DNA from: Curtobacterium sp. Leaf261 | Lineage (GTDB): Bacteria > Actinomycetota > Actinomycetes > Actinomycetales > Microbacteriaceae | NCBI RefSeq assembly: GCF_001422205.1 | Contig: NZ_LMMJ01000009.1 | Coordinates: 414,348 to 456,840, forward strand | Direction of reading: 5' to 3' | Length of the DNA: 42,493 nt | Part shown: piece after piece, positions 7,198-14,615 of the stretch | Numbering within the stretch: the stretch's first letter is position 1 | Layout: every line of letters begins with the position of its first letter | Made by a program: the position numbers and the translations under genes | The notes under the pieces: model-generated | What the model was told of the DNA's origin: nothing | Database searches by the model: none | Seen by the model: only the letters and a program-made list of their open reading frames with translations

Positions 7198-7824
7198 TCA
7201 GAACTCGGCCGGCCGCCGGATCTCGTCGGCCCGGAGGTCTGCAGCCGCGACGAGTCCCCCGCGGATGATCGGCAGCGACCGACGGACTGCCTGGTCGATC
7301 CGCAGCTCGAGGTCGAGGCCCGCCAGGTCGTAGCCTCCCGCGCGCTTGGTGAAGTCCCGCTCGTTGCCGAACACCCCGATCGGCAGGGTCGTCGACTGGA
7401 AGAACCCGAAGAGCGGGCGCATCTGGTGCTCCACGAGCAGGGCGTGCCGATCGCTGCCGCCGGTCGCGGTGAGGAGCACAGGGGTGTCGACGAGCGCGTA
7501 CTGGCCGACCCAGTCGAAGAAGAGCTTGAACGCGCCGGAGTACGCCGCGCGGAACGCCGGGCTCCCGACGACGAGGACGTCGGCGGTCTCCACGGCCTCG
7601 AGCGCGGCGCGGGTCGCGGGAGCCATGGCCTCCCGCACCGGGGACGCCCCGAGGTCGGGCAGGAGCCGGTTGACCTCCACCTGCTCGGTGACGGCGTCGT
7701 CGAACTCCTCCGCGAGGCGGGCGACCGTCGCGGCGACGAGGGTGGAGGTCCTGGATGGGTCCGACGGGCTGCCGCTGACCCCGACGATGCGGAAACCGGC
7801 GCGGGGCGTGCTGGTGCTCGTCAT
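7198..7824 (-). CDS. NADPH-dependent FMN reductase
   Basis: 208 residues of flavodoxin-like fold. The phosphate-binding loop G-V-S-G-S-P-S-D-P-S-R-T (about residues 14-25) and the second flavin-contact motif V-V-G-S-P-A-F-R-A-A-Y-S-G-A-F-K are typical of SsuE/MsuE-type reductases, which supply reduced FMN to monooxygenases. The sequence resembles the reductases paired with luciferase-like monooxygenases (CE1759 type), but no such monooxygenase gene is adjacent here. The ATG at 7824 starts the conserved domain cleanly. No strong Shine-Dalgarno is visible. Confidence 0.85.
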   Translation of the reverse strand: MTSTSTPRAGFRIVGVSGSPSDPSRTSTLVAATVARLAEEFDDAVTEQVEVNRLLPDLGASPVREAMAPATRAALEAVETADVLVVGSPAFRAAYSGAFKLFFDWVGQYALVDTPVLLTATGGSDRHALLVEHQMRPLFGFFQSTTLPIGVFGNERDFTKRAGGYDLAGLDLELRIDQAVRRSLPIIRGGLVAAADLRADEIRRPAEF

Positions 7825-7907
7825 GCGATCGATGCTCACACGGGTTCCGAGGTCGAGCCCGCGATGTGACGACATGTGTCGCCCGGCCTCCCGCGGCAAC
7901 GCCGCGC

Positions 7908-7955
7908 CCGACCGTCCGACCGTCCGACCGTCCGACCGTCCGACCGCGCGACCGC
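7908..7955. repeat. Six-copy tandem octamer CCGACCGT
   Basis: Four exact CCGACCGT units are followed by CCGACCGC and GCGACCGC. The array ends just beyond the stop of the ROK gene (minus strand), in the gap upstream of the FMN reductase gene. Confidence 0.8.
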
Positions 7956-7960
7956 GCGAC

Positions 7961-9238
7961 TCAGCGCCGGCGACCCCGCCGCGCCGCGTCGATCCGCAGG
8001 CCGAGCACGTCCGGGTCGAGCGCCCGCTCGATGCCGACCACCAGTCCGCCCGCGAGTCCCGAGTCCGCACCGAGCACCGGCGGGGACAGCGAGAGGTTCC
8101 GCGTCGCCAGGGGCAGCGCCCGCTGGTACACGACGGACCGGACGCCCGCGAGCAGGTCGTCCGACACCGTCGCGAGGGACCCGCCGACGACGACCCGCGC
8201 CGGGTTGACGAAGTGCACGAGGCTCGCGACGACCTCGCCGACGGCCACCGCACGCTCCCGCACGACCCGTACCGCCTCCGGGTCGCGCGCCGCGATGCGT
8301 GCGAGGACCCTGGCGTGCGCGTCGGCACCCCACTCGGCACCCGGCTCGAGCTCCCGGGTGATCGTCGCGAGGGACGCCACGGCCTCGAGGCATCCGACGT
8401 TCCCGCACACGCAGGTGACCGTGGCTCCGGCGACGCGCACGTGGCCGATGTCCCCCGCCGCGCCGTCCGCACCGAGGAGCAGCTGGCCGTCGGGGGTGAC
8501 GAGCCCGCCGCCGATGCCGGTCCCGACCTTGACGTAGAGGAGGGGCCCGTCGACACGGTCCTGGGCGCGCATCTCGCCGAGGGCCCTGAGGTTGACGTCG
8601 TTCTCGAGCATCGCCAGGCACCCGAGAGCCGCGCCGAGCCGAGCCGCGACCGGAGCACCGTCCCACCCGGGCATGATCGGCGGTCGGACGACGGTGCCGT
8701 GCTGGGAGTCGACGGGCCCGGGGACGCCCATCACGGCGACCCGCGGGACGTCCGTCATGCCGAGCTCGTCGAGCAACCCGCGGAACGACGCGCACACCCG
8801 GTCGAGCACGACGTCCGGCCCCTCGTCCATCCGCATCTCGAGGTCCCGCACGGCGAGGAGCCGCTGTCCGAGGTCGAACACCGCGATGCGCCCGGAGATC
8901 GCACCGCAGTCGGCGACGAGCACCAGGCCGAACCCCGGGTCGAGCTCGAGTGTCTCCGCGGGACGGCCCCGGCCCTCGGAGGTCCGGAGCCCGCCGGAAC
9001 GCACGACCCCGGCAGCCAGCAGTCCGGCGAGCGCCGCGTCCACCGTCGTCCTCGCGAGCCCGGTCGCCCGGACGAGTTCCGCCTTCGACGACGCGCTGCC
9101 GCTCGCGACGAGCTTCGCGACGGTCGCGGCGACGACGTCGCCGGACACCCTGGCTGAGAGCGGGGGCGTCGAGAGCCGGAGGGGCGCTGCCAGCCGTGCC
9201 GGACCGTCGCCGGCGGCGTGGGGGGTGACCGACGACAT
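7961..9238 (-). CDS. ROK-family transcriptional regulator
   Basis: 425 residues. The N-terminal winged helix-turn-helix (about 33-80, S-S-K-A-E-L-V-R-A-T-G-L-A-R-T-T-V-D-A-A-L) is followed by a ROK sugar-kinase-like domain: V-A-V-M-G-V-P-G-P-V, L-E-N-D-V-N, K-V-G-T-G-I-G-G-G, and the zinc motif G-H-x-x-x-x-x-x-x-x-x-C-V-C-G-N-V-G-C-L-E. This architecture matches NagC/XylR-type repressors that sense sugars. The start is fixed by AGGAAGG six bases upstream of the ATG at 9238. No sugar transport or catabolic operon is adjacent, so the target is unknown. Confidence 0.9.
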   Translation of the reverse strand: MSSVTPHAAGDGPARLAAPLRLSTPPLSARVSGDVVAATVAKLVASGSASSKAELVRATGLARTTVDAALAGLLAAGVVRSGGLRTSEGRGRPAETLELDPGFGLVLVADCGAISGRIAVFDLGQRLLAVRDLEMRMDEGPDVVLDRVCASFRGLLDELGMTDVPRVAVMGVPGPVDSQHGTVVRPPIMPGWDGAPVAARLGAALGCLAMLENDVNLRALGEMRAQDRVDGPLLYVKVGTGIGGGLVTPDGQLLLGADGAAGDIGHVRVAGATVTCVCGNVGCLEAVASLATITRELEPGAEWGADAHARVLARIAARDPEAVRVVRERAVAVGEVVASLVHFVNPARVVVGGSLATVSDDLLAGVRSVVYQRALPLATRNLSLSPPVLGADSGLAGGLVVGIERALDPDVLGLRIDAARRGRRR

Positions 9239-9311
9239 GCGCGACCTTCCTGTCCGCTGTTTTCGTGCCTCCAGGACGGTGTTCGGTCCTGTCGCGCGGT
9301 AATTCTGCACC

Positions 9312-9317
9312 ACCGTA
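9312..9317 (-). promoter_or_regulatory. -10 box TACGGT upstream of the ROK regulator
   Basis: TACGGT on the minus strand lies about 74 bases before the ATG, leaving a leader of roughly 65 bases that contains the Shine-Dalgarno. No convincing -35 was found. Confidence 0.4.
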
Positions 9318-9364
9318 GCGCGTCGCGTCCGACGGTCGGTTGGTCACCGCGACTCGTCCGCGGG

Positions 9365-9370
9365 TAGCGT
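9365..9370 (+). promoter_or_regulatory. -10 box TAGCGT upstream of the MSMEG_6728-like gene
   Basis: TAGCGT has a possible -35 TTGGTC at 9340-9345 (19-base spacer). It would give a leader of about 45 bases containing the 14-mer GGACGGGAGGCACG (9401-9414), which also occurs at 40857-40870. Confidence 0.4.
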
Positions 9371-9422
9371 CGACGGTCCGGCCGACGCCGGGCGACCACC
9401 GGACGGGAGGCACGACACAGCC

Positions 9423-9887
9423 ATGCAGACCTTCCTGCCCTTCGCGGACTTCCGCAGCTCCGCAGCCGCACTCGACGACCGACGACTCGGCAAGCAGCGC
9501 GTCGAGACGCTCCAGGTGATGCGTGCGCTGACCGTCCCCGGGTACGGATGGCAGCACCATCCGGTCACGGCCATGTGGCGCGGCTTCCGACCGGCGCTGA
9601 TGGCGTACCAGGACGCGGTGTGCGAAGAGTGGACGGGTCGGGGGTTCGCCGACACCTGCCGCGCGAAGACCCTCGTCGACCTCGGCGCCGCGCCGGACGA
9701 CCTGCTGGACTACGAACGGGGGACGTTCCCGCTCCCGCCGTGGATCGGCGACGAGGCGGTGCACCGTTCGCACCGGTCGAACCTCGTGCACAAGCAACCC
9801 GAGACCTACCGCGAGCGCTTCCCCGACGACCCGGACGACCTGCCGTACGTCTGGCCCGGTACCGTCGAGGGTCATGAGCACCCCTGA
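9423..9887 (+). CDS. MSMEG_6728 family protein (pyrimidine-dimer glycosylase-like)
   Basis: 154 residues. It matches the conserved actinobacterial family: M-Q-T-F-L-P-x-x-D-F-x-x-S-A-x-x-L-D-x-R-R-L-G-K-Q-R-V-E-x-x-Q at the N-terminus, H-H-P-V-x-x-M-W-x-G, then P-P-W-x-G-D...S-H-R-S-N-L and a Y-V-W-P end. The N-terminal region resembles the pyrimidine-dimer DNA glycosylase (endonuclease V) family, with Arg and Lys residues that could be catalytic, but activity is not established. The ATG is preceded by GGAGG at a long distance. Its end overlaps the next gene by 14 bases. Confidence 0.82.
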   Translation: MQTFLPFADFRSSAAALDDRRLGKQRVETLQVMRALTVPGYGWQHHPVTAMWRGFRPALMAYQDAVCEEWTGRGFADTCRAKTLVDLGAAPDDLLDYERGTFPLPPWIGDEAVHRSHRSNLVHKQPETYRERFPDDPDDLPYVWPGTVEGHEHP

Positions 9888-10641
9888 GGTCCGCCGACCC
9901 CGTCGCCACCGGCTCCGCACCGTCCTCGTGACGATCGTGACGGTCCTCGCGGTCCTCGTCGTGACGTTCCTCGTGTACGCGCACACGGTGCTGCCGGGCA
10001 GCAGGTCCGCGGCGCTCCGGGTCTGGCACGACGACCGTGTCGCGGTGCGGGACGTCGGCGACAGCATCGTGATGCGACCGACCGGCGCGGACGGCGGGCG
10101 TGCGGCGAACGGCGTCGGGATCGTGTTCATCCCCGGCGCGAAGGTCGACCCCTTCGCGTACATGGCGACGTTCCGCGGTGCCGTGGCGCACGGGACGACG
10201 GTGGTCATCACGAAGCCGACGCTCAACCTGGCGTTCTTCGACACCCGGCCGCTGTCGACGTTCGAGGCGCACGCACCCGGGGTCAGCACGTGGGCCGTCG
10301 GCGGACACTCGCTCGGCGGCGTGCGGGCGTGCCAGCTCGCCGACGACGCCTCGGGGCTGCTGCTGCTCGCGAGCTACTGCGCGAACGACCTCTCGGACAG
10401 TTCCGTCGACGTGCTGAGCCTCGCCGGGACACGCGACGGACTGTCCACCCCGGCCAAGGTGGACGCCGCCAGGGAACGACTCCCCCGGTCGGCCACGATG
10501 GTCGAGATCCGCGGGGCGAACCACGCGCGCTTCGGGGCGTACGGCGTCCAGCCGGGCGACGGCATCGCGACGGCGAGTCGCGCTGCGGTGGACGCGGAGA
10601 TCACGCAGCGGGTCGATCGATGGGTCGCCACGCTCGGGTAG
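9874..10641 (+). CDS. Membrane-anchored alpha/beta hydrolase
   Basis: 255 residues. An Arg-rich start is followed by one membrane segment (about residues 17-37, VLVTIVTVLAVLVVTFLVY), then an extracytoplasmic alpha/beta hydrolase domain. The nucleophile elbow is G-G-H-S-L-G-G (Ser in GHSLGG), with a late D-G and G-A-N-H-A-R-F-G supplying the putative Asp and His. It looks like the abhydrolase_5 family. The substrate is unknown. It overlaps the preceding gene by 14 bases. A TACCGT at 9860-9865, eight bases before the ATG, could give a second, leaderless transcript. Confidence 0.85.
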   Translation: MSTPEVRRPRRHRLRTVLVTIVTVLAVLVVTFLVYAHTVLPGSRSAALRVWHDDRVAVRDVGDSIVMRPTGADGGRAANGVGIVFIPGAKVDPFAYMATFRGAVAHGTTVVITKPTLNLAFFDTRPLSTFEAHAPGVSTWAVGGHSLGGVRACQLADDASGLLLLASYCANDLSDSSVDVLSLAGTRDGLSTPAKVDAARERLPRSATMVEIRGANHARFGAYGVQPGDGIATASRAAVDAEITQRVDRWVATLG

Positions 10642-10700
10642 CGGCGCGTGGCGGTGTCAGCGGCGCGAGGCGGTGTTCTGAACACCCCCGTCCACTCGGC

Positions 10701-10779
10701 ACACGCGGATCCCGGTGTTCCGGCAGGATCCGCGTGTTCGGGGCGGGATGCGGGACGCGCGGATCCCGGTGTTCGGGAC
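10701..10779. repeat. Inverted repeat plus repeated GCGGATCCCGGTGTTC
   Basis: ACACGCGGATCC (10701-10712) and GGATCCGCGTGT (10726-10737) are perfect 12-base arms. The word GCGGATCCCGGTGTTC recurs close downstream, near 10758-10774. The block sits between the convergent hydrolase and SIMPL-domain genes and could terminate both. Confidence 0.65.
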
Positions 10780-10815
10780 CGCTACGGGACCGCTACGGGA
10801 CTGCTGCGGACCCGC

Positions 10816-11526
10816 TCAGACCACGAAGTCGGCGGTGACGGACGCGGTGACCTCGATGTCGGCGGGCTTCAGTTCGAACGCCGCGTCCCCGCCGGACGGG
10901 CTCGCCATCATCCGCGCGGACATGGGCGAGCCACCACCGCTCGCGACGACGTCGGGCCGGAGTCCTGGCTCGTAGACCGCAACGAGCCGGGGAGCAGGTC
11001 GGTCGAGCGACGCGGCGTAGTCCGTCGCCCGGGTGAGCGCGTCCCGCACCGCGTCGACGCGTGCTCGGCGTTCGAGTTCGACGCGCCGCGACTCGGTCAG
11101 GGCCCAGGTCACCTGCACCGCGACGCCGTCGATCCCGCCGATCTCGAGGACCCAGTCCGCGAGCGCCCGGAAGTCGCGGAACTTCACCTCGACGCTCGCT
11201 CCCGCCCGGAACCGCGCGACGGGGACGTCCTTCTGGTAGTCCTGGTAGGACGAGAACGACACCTGGTCCGCACTCCACCACGTCGCGGCACCCCGCTGTT
11301 CGTGCGCCTTCGCGGCCGCGACGATCTGCTCGTGCACGACGGTCGTCGATCGCACGATCGTCTGGCGGTCCTTGCCGCGGAACCCGACGACGACCCGGAC
11401 GGTGCCCCGCTCGGCCGGATGGTGGATCGTGGCGTCACCGTGCACGGCGAGGGTGATCGGCGCGGGACCGGGGTTCGGCCCGGTGCCTGGGGTCGGCGCG
11501 GTGCTGGCGTTCGGCGCGGTGGTCAT
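10816..11526 (-). CDS. SIMPL (DUF541) domain protein
   Basis: 236 residues. It has the SIMPL pattern: an opening I-T-L-A-V-H-G-D-A-T, repeated beta strands, the central alanine-rich helices (RARVDAVRDALTRATDYAASL) and a closing I-E-V-T-A-S-V-T-A-D-F strand. There is no signal peptide, so it is probably cytoplasmic, unlike many DUF541 proteins. The function of the family is poorly known. ATG 11526 has GGAGG directly against it, which is too close. The in-frame GTG at 11544 is the alternative, so the start is uncertain. Confidence 0.8.
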   Translation of the reverse strand: MTTAPNASTAPTPGTGPNPGPAPITLAVHGDATIHHPAERGTVRVVVGFRGKDRQTIVRSTTVVHEQIVAAAKAHEQRGAATWWSADQVSFSSYQDYQKDVPVARFRAGASVEVKFRDFRALADWVLEIGGIDGVAVQVTWALTESRRVELERRARVDAVRDALTRATDYAASLDRPAPRLVAVYEPGLRPDVVASGGGSPMSARMMASPSGGDAAFELKPADIEVTASVTADFVV

Positions 11527-11556
11527 CCTCCGATCATGCAGCACCGGGGCCCGGTC

Positions 11557-11847
11557 CTACGAGACCCGGACCCAGCGCCCTCCGTCGCGGCGGGTGACGT
11601 CCGCGGAACGGATCTCGACGTCGGGGCGCATCCCGGCGGTCACGTGGTCGGCGATCCCGGTCGCGACGCCGTCGTCCTCGGCCTCGTATCGCACGACGGC
11701 ACGGGGTTCGCCGCGGACGAGCTGGACGTCCTGCGCCTCGACGACGGTGCGCTCGGCGGCGAGGGCGGCCGCGCGGGGCAGCACCTGTTCGGGGCCGGTC
11801 GTCGGCGCGAGCGCTCCGACGACGAGGGTGACGCGGTACGAGGGCAT
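11557..11847 (-). CDS. Hypothetical protein
   Basis: 96 residues with strand-helix alternation: M-P-S-Y-R-V-T-L-V-V-G-A-L, an Ala-rich helix, V-V-R-Y-E-A-E-D-D, and a closing I-R-S-A-D-V-T-R-R-D-G-G-R-W-V-R-V-S. No family was recognised. The ATG is supported by TACGGT six bases upstream, which predicts a leaderless mRNA. It lies 30 bases upstream of the SIMPL gene on the same strand and may be co-transcribed with it. Confidence 0.68.
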   Translation of the reverse strand: MPSYRVTLVVGALAPTTGPEQVLPRAAALAAERTVVEAQDVQLVRGEPRAVVRYEAEDDGVATGIADHVTAGMRPDVEIRSADVTRRDGGRWVRVS

Positions 11848-11853
11848 CCGTCG

Positions 11854-11859
11854 ACCGTA
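11854..11859 (-). promoter_or_regulatory. -10 box TACGGT (leaderless)
   Basis: TACGGT on the minus strand ends six bases before the ATG at 11847. Confidence 0.6.
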
Positions 11860-11901
11860 GGTGACGGAGCCGGTCGGAGGCGGCACGGATCGAGATGCAG
11901 A

Positions 11902-11958
11902 GCCGATCGAGACACGAGCCAGCCGATGCACAGGGCCGATCGAGACACGAGCCAGCCG
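11902..11958. repeat. 24-base direct repeat, 33-base period
   Basis: GCCGATCGAGACACGAGCCA plus CCG-type ending occurs at 11902-11925 and 11935-11958. The surrounding 324-base stretch (11848-12171) has no credible gene; CCGGTCCCGCCGTG also occurs twice just downstream. Confidence 0.7.
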
Positions 11959-12096
11959 GGGTGCGGCGCCGGTCCCGCCGTGGAGCCGGTCCCGCCGTGA
12001 GTCAGGGGTTTCCGTCGAGCGCGCAGGGACGCGCACGACGGACCCACGGCGGGGACCGGTGAGCCACGGGACGCCGTTCAGGGGGCAGCGTCCCGG

Positions 12097-12147
12097 CCGG
12101 ACAGACGCTGTCCGGCGCGTCCCGGACGGATCAGGGGGTCCGGGACG
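12097..12147 (-). terminator. Twin hairpins downstream of the small membrane protein gene
   Basis: CCGGACAG/CTGTCCGG (12097-12115, 3-base loop) and CGTCCCGGA/TCCGGGACG (12118-12147, 12-base loop) are perfect stems. They lie just beyond the stop at 12172 and probably end transcription from the minus strand. No T-tract is present, as is common in high-GC genomes. Confidence 0.6.
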
Positions 12148-12171
12148 TGGTCTGGATGTGACGGGATCGGG

Positions 12172-12399
12172 TCAGCCGACCTCGGCGTGACGCGGTCGCA
12201 GCGTCGGCAGCAGGGCGCTCCCGATCGTCGCGAGCGTCCCGACGACGGCGATGACCGCGAGGTGCGTGGCACCGAGGTCGTGTCCGGCGGCGATCCCGAG
12301 AGCGACGACCGTGACCGGTGCCGGCAGGAGCTGGATGGCGCGGAACGGGGTGGTCCGCGCGGCGTCTCCGGCCGGGCTGGTGGTGGTCGCGTTCGTCAT
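12172..12399 (-). CDS. Small two-helix membrane protein
   Basis: 75 residues with two hydrophobic segments, P-A-P-V-T-V-V-A-L-G-I-A-A-G (about 25-38) and L-A-V-I-A-V-V-G-T-L-A-T-I-G-S-A-L-L (about 46-63), and a short basic end. No family was recognised. Start 12399 was chosen because it gives a natural N-terminus; GAGG lies only two bases from it, and an ATG at 12456 in frame is possible. It is downstream of nadS on the same strand but separated by 140 bases. Confidence 0.5.
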   Translation of the reverse strand: MTNATTTSPAGDAARTTPFRAIQLLPAPVTVVALGIAAGHDLGATHLAVIAVVGTLATIGSALLPTLRPRHAEVG

Positions 12400-12420
12400 G
12401 TCCTCACTCTGGCGGACAAG

Positions 12421-12446
12421 CCGTGTCCGCAGAAGGGGGGACACGG
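12421..12446. promoter_or_regulatory. Inverted repeat upstream of the small membrane protein gene
   Basis: CCGTGTCC (12421-12428) and GGACACGG (12439-12446) form perfect arms just before the start at 12399. A competing stem GCGGACA/TGTCCGC overlaps it. It could be an operator, or the tail of a terminator for the nad operon. Confidence 0.4.
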
Positions 12447-12539
12447 CCCCAGACATGGAGTAGAACGTCTAGTACACCCCGAATGACCACGGGACGGATC
12501 GCCGAGGGCAGGCAGTCCCGGGGTCAGGCCATCCCGGGG

Positions 12540-13712
12540 TCAGGCGCCGAGCAGTCGGACCGCTGCGACGGCATCGGCGATGGAGGCCACCACGCGCGCG
12601 GCGTCCTCGGCCCCGAGCGAGTCGTCGAACGTGAACCGGACGGCGGTCCGCGCCAGGTCGTCCGGCAGCCCGATCGCGGTCAGCACGTGCGAGACCTCGG
12701 TGCTCCCCGCCGCGCAGGCGCTCCCCGACGACGACACGATCCCCCGCTGCTCCAGTTCGAGCAGCACCGTCTCGCCGTTCGTCCCCGGGAAACAGAACGA
12801 CGCGTGCCCCGGGAGCCGGTGCTCGCGCGACCCGGTCAGCACCGCTCCCGGCACCCGGTCGAGCACACCCTGGATCACGATGTCTCGACTCGAGCACGCC
12901 ACCGCGGCAGCCACGTCCCGCGTGGCCCCGACGAGGTCGAACGCGGTGGCGAGCGCGACCGCACCGGCGACGTTCTCGGTCCCCGACCGACTCCCGCGCT
13001 CCTGGCCGCCACCGTGCAGCAGGGGTTCGAGCGGGACGCGGGACCGGACGGCGAGCGCGCCGATGCCCTTCGGCGCGCCGAGCTTGTGCCCCGACACGCT
13101 CACGGCGTCGACACCGAGGACGTCGAGCCCGACCGGGAGCCACGGCGCGGACTGCACCGCGTCGGTGTGGAACGGCACCCCGGCCGCGTGGGCGACGGCG
13201 GCGAGCGCGGGGATGTCCTGCACCGTGCCGATCTCGTTGTCCGCGTGCGCGATGGAGACCAGCGCCGCCCCGCCCGTGAGCACCTCGGCGAGCGCGTCGG
13301 GATCGACCCGTCCGTCCGGCCCGACCGGCACCAGCTCCACCACGAACCCGTGCAGCCGCACGAGGTGGTCGCAGCTGGCGAGGACGGCCTCGTGCTCGAT
13401 CGGCGTCGTGACGATGCGCCGCGGGATCCCCGGCAGCGCACCGAGCGGGGTCCCCGGCCGCGCACCGAGCGCGATCCCCTTCACGGCGAGGTTGTCGGCC
13501 TCCGTCCCGCCCGAGGTGAACACCACCTCGGCCGGCCGACACCCGAGCGCCGCCGCGACGCTCGCCCGGGCGTCCCGGAGTCCACGAGCCGCCTGGTCCC
13601 CGACCTCGTGCGTCGACGACGGGTTCCCGAACACGCCGGTCAGGTACGGCCACATCGCCTCGAGCACCTCGCGGCGGACCGGGGACGTCGCGGCGCGGTC
13701 GAGGTAGAACAC
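12540..13712 (-). CDS. nadS: Cysteine desulfurase (NadS/NifS-like)
   Basis: 390 residues, class V PLP enzyme. The PLP lysine is Lys210 in S-V-S-G-H-K, the sulfur-accepting Cys is Cys333 in S-S-S-G-S-A-C-A-A-G, and H-A-D-N-E-I-G-T-V and S-G-G-T-E-A-D-N are typical. Its place directly behind nadC (6-base gap) suggests it supplies sulfur for the 4Fe-4S cluster of NadA, as for NadS proteins in other bacteria. A small Gly/Pro insertion (residues 83-98) arises from a local DNA repeat (GCACCGAGCG-type). It is the last gene of the nad operon. Confidence 0.9.
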   Translation of the reverse strand: MFYLDRAATSPVRREVLEAMWPYLTGVFGNPSSTHEVGDQAARGLRDARASVAAALGCRPAEVVFTSGGTEADNLAVKGIALGARPGTPLGALPGIPRRIVTTPIEHEAVLASCDHLVRLHGFVVELVPVGPDGRVDPDALAEVLTGGAALVSIAHADNEIGTVQDIPALAAVAHAAGVPFHTDAVQSAPWLPVGLDVLGVDAVSVSGHKLGAPKGIGALAVRSRVPLEPLLHGGGQERGSRSGTENVAGAVALATAFDLVGATRDVAAAVACSSRDIVIQGVLDRVPGAVLTGSREHRLPGHASFCFPGTNGETVLLELEQRGIVSSSGSACAAGSTEVSHVLTAIGLPDDLARTAVRFTFDDSLGAEDAARVVASIADAVAAVRLLGA

Positions 13713-13718
13713 GGACCG

Positions 13719-14615
13719 CTACGCCCCTGCGCTGAAGCCGGCGGTCGCCCGCTCGCGGACCACGACGTCGAGCCCGAGGTCGAGTGCCCGCGCGGAGTGC
13801 GTCAGGGCACCGACCGAGATCACGTCGACACCGGTGGCGGCGATCTCCGCGACGGTGTCGAGCGTCACCCCGCCCGAGGCCTCGACGAGCGCGCGGCCGG
13901 CGACGAGCGCGACCCCCTCGACGAGCATCGCGGGGCTGAAGTTGTCGAGCATGATCGTGTCGACCCCGGCGGACACCACGGGCTCGATCTGGTCGATGCG
14001 GTCGACCTCCACCTCGAGGTGGACGGTGTGCCCGAGGCGCTCCCGTGCGCTCCGGATCGCGTCCCCGATCGGCACGCCCCGCGCGGCGAGGACCGCCAGG
14101 TGGTTGTCCTTCGCGAGCACCGCGTCGGACAGCGACGTCCGGTGGTTGTGCGCGCCACCGGCTCGGACGGCGTGCCGCTCGAGCGCCCGGAGCCCCGGGG
14201 TCGTCTTCCGCGTGTCGACGATGCGGGCGGCGGTCCCCGCGACGGCGTCGACGTACGCGGCGGTCGTCGTCGCGATGCCGGACATCCGCTGGACCAGGTT
14301 CAGCGCGACCCGCTCGGCCCGGAGCACGGCGCGCGCGCAGCCCGAGACGGTCGCAAGGACGTCACCGGCCGCGAACACCGCCCCGTCCTCCACGGCGACG
14401 GACGCCTCGATCGCGGGATCGACGGCGTGCATGACGGCGACGAACACCTGCCCACCCGCGAGCACACCCGGCTCCCGGGCGGAGAGCGTGGCGGTGGCGA
14501 CGGCGTCCGCGGGGATGAAGGCCTCGCTCGTCACGTCCCCCCACGGCGCGTCCTCCTCCAGTGCGGTCTCGATGACGCGCCGGAGGACGTGTGCGGGGAT
14601 GGTGGAGTCGATCAT
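13719..14615 (-). CDS. nadC: Quinolinate phosphoribosyltransferase (nicotinate-nucleotide pyrophosphorylase)
   Basis: 298 residues, the usual length. It converts quinolinate and PRPP to nicotinate mononucleotide, CO2 and PPi. Motifs are E-E-D-A-P-W-G-D-V-T-S, R-M-S-G-I-A-T, V-D-T-R-K-T-T-P-G-L-R, A-V-x-x-G-G-A-x-N-H-R and K-D-N-H, plus E-V-E-V and S-G-G-V-T-L near the end. The ATG at 14615 overlaps the nadB stop as ATGA, so translation is coupled. Confidence 0.95.
   Translation of the reverse strand: MIDSTIPAHVLRRVIETALEEDAPWGDVTSEAFIPADAVATATLSAREPGVLAGGQVFVAVMHAVDPAIEASVAVEDGAVFAAGDVLATVSGCARAVLRAERVALNLVQRMSGIATTTAAYVDAVAGTAARIVDTRKTTPGLRALERHAVRAGGAHNHRTSLSDAVLAKDNHLAVLAARGVPIGDAIRSARERLGHTVHLEVEVDRIDQIEPVVSAGVDTIMLDNFSPAMLVEGVALVAGRALVEASGGVTLDTVAEIAATGVDVISVGALTHSARALDLGLDVVVRERATAGFSAGA

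Noticed and set aside
12456..12480. Near-palindrome around TAGAACGTCTA as an operator
   Set aside because: The arms do not match at the centre and no regulator is adjacent.
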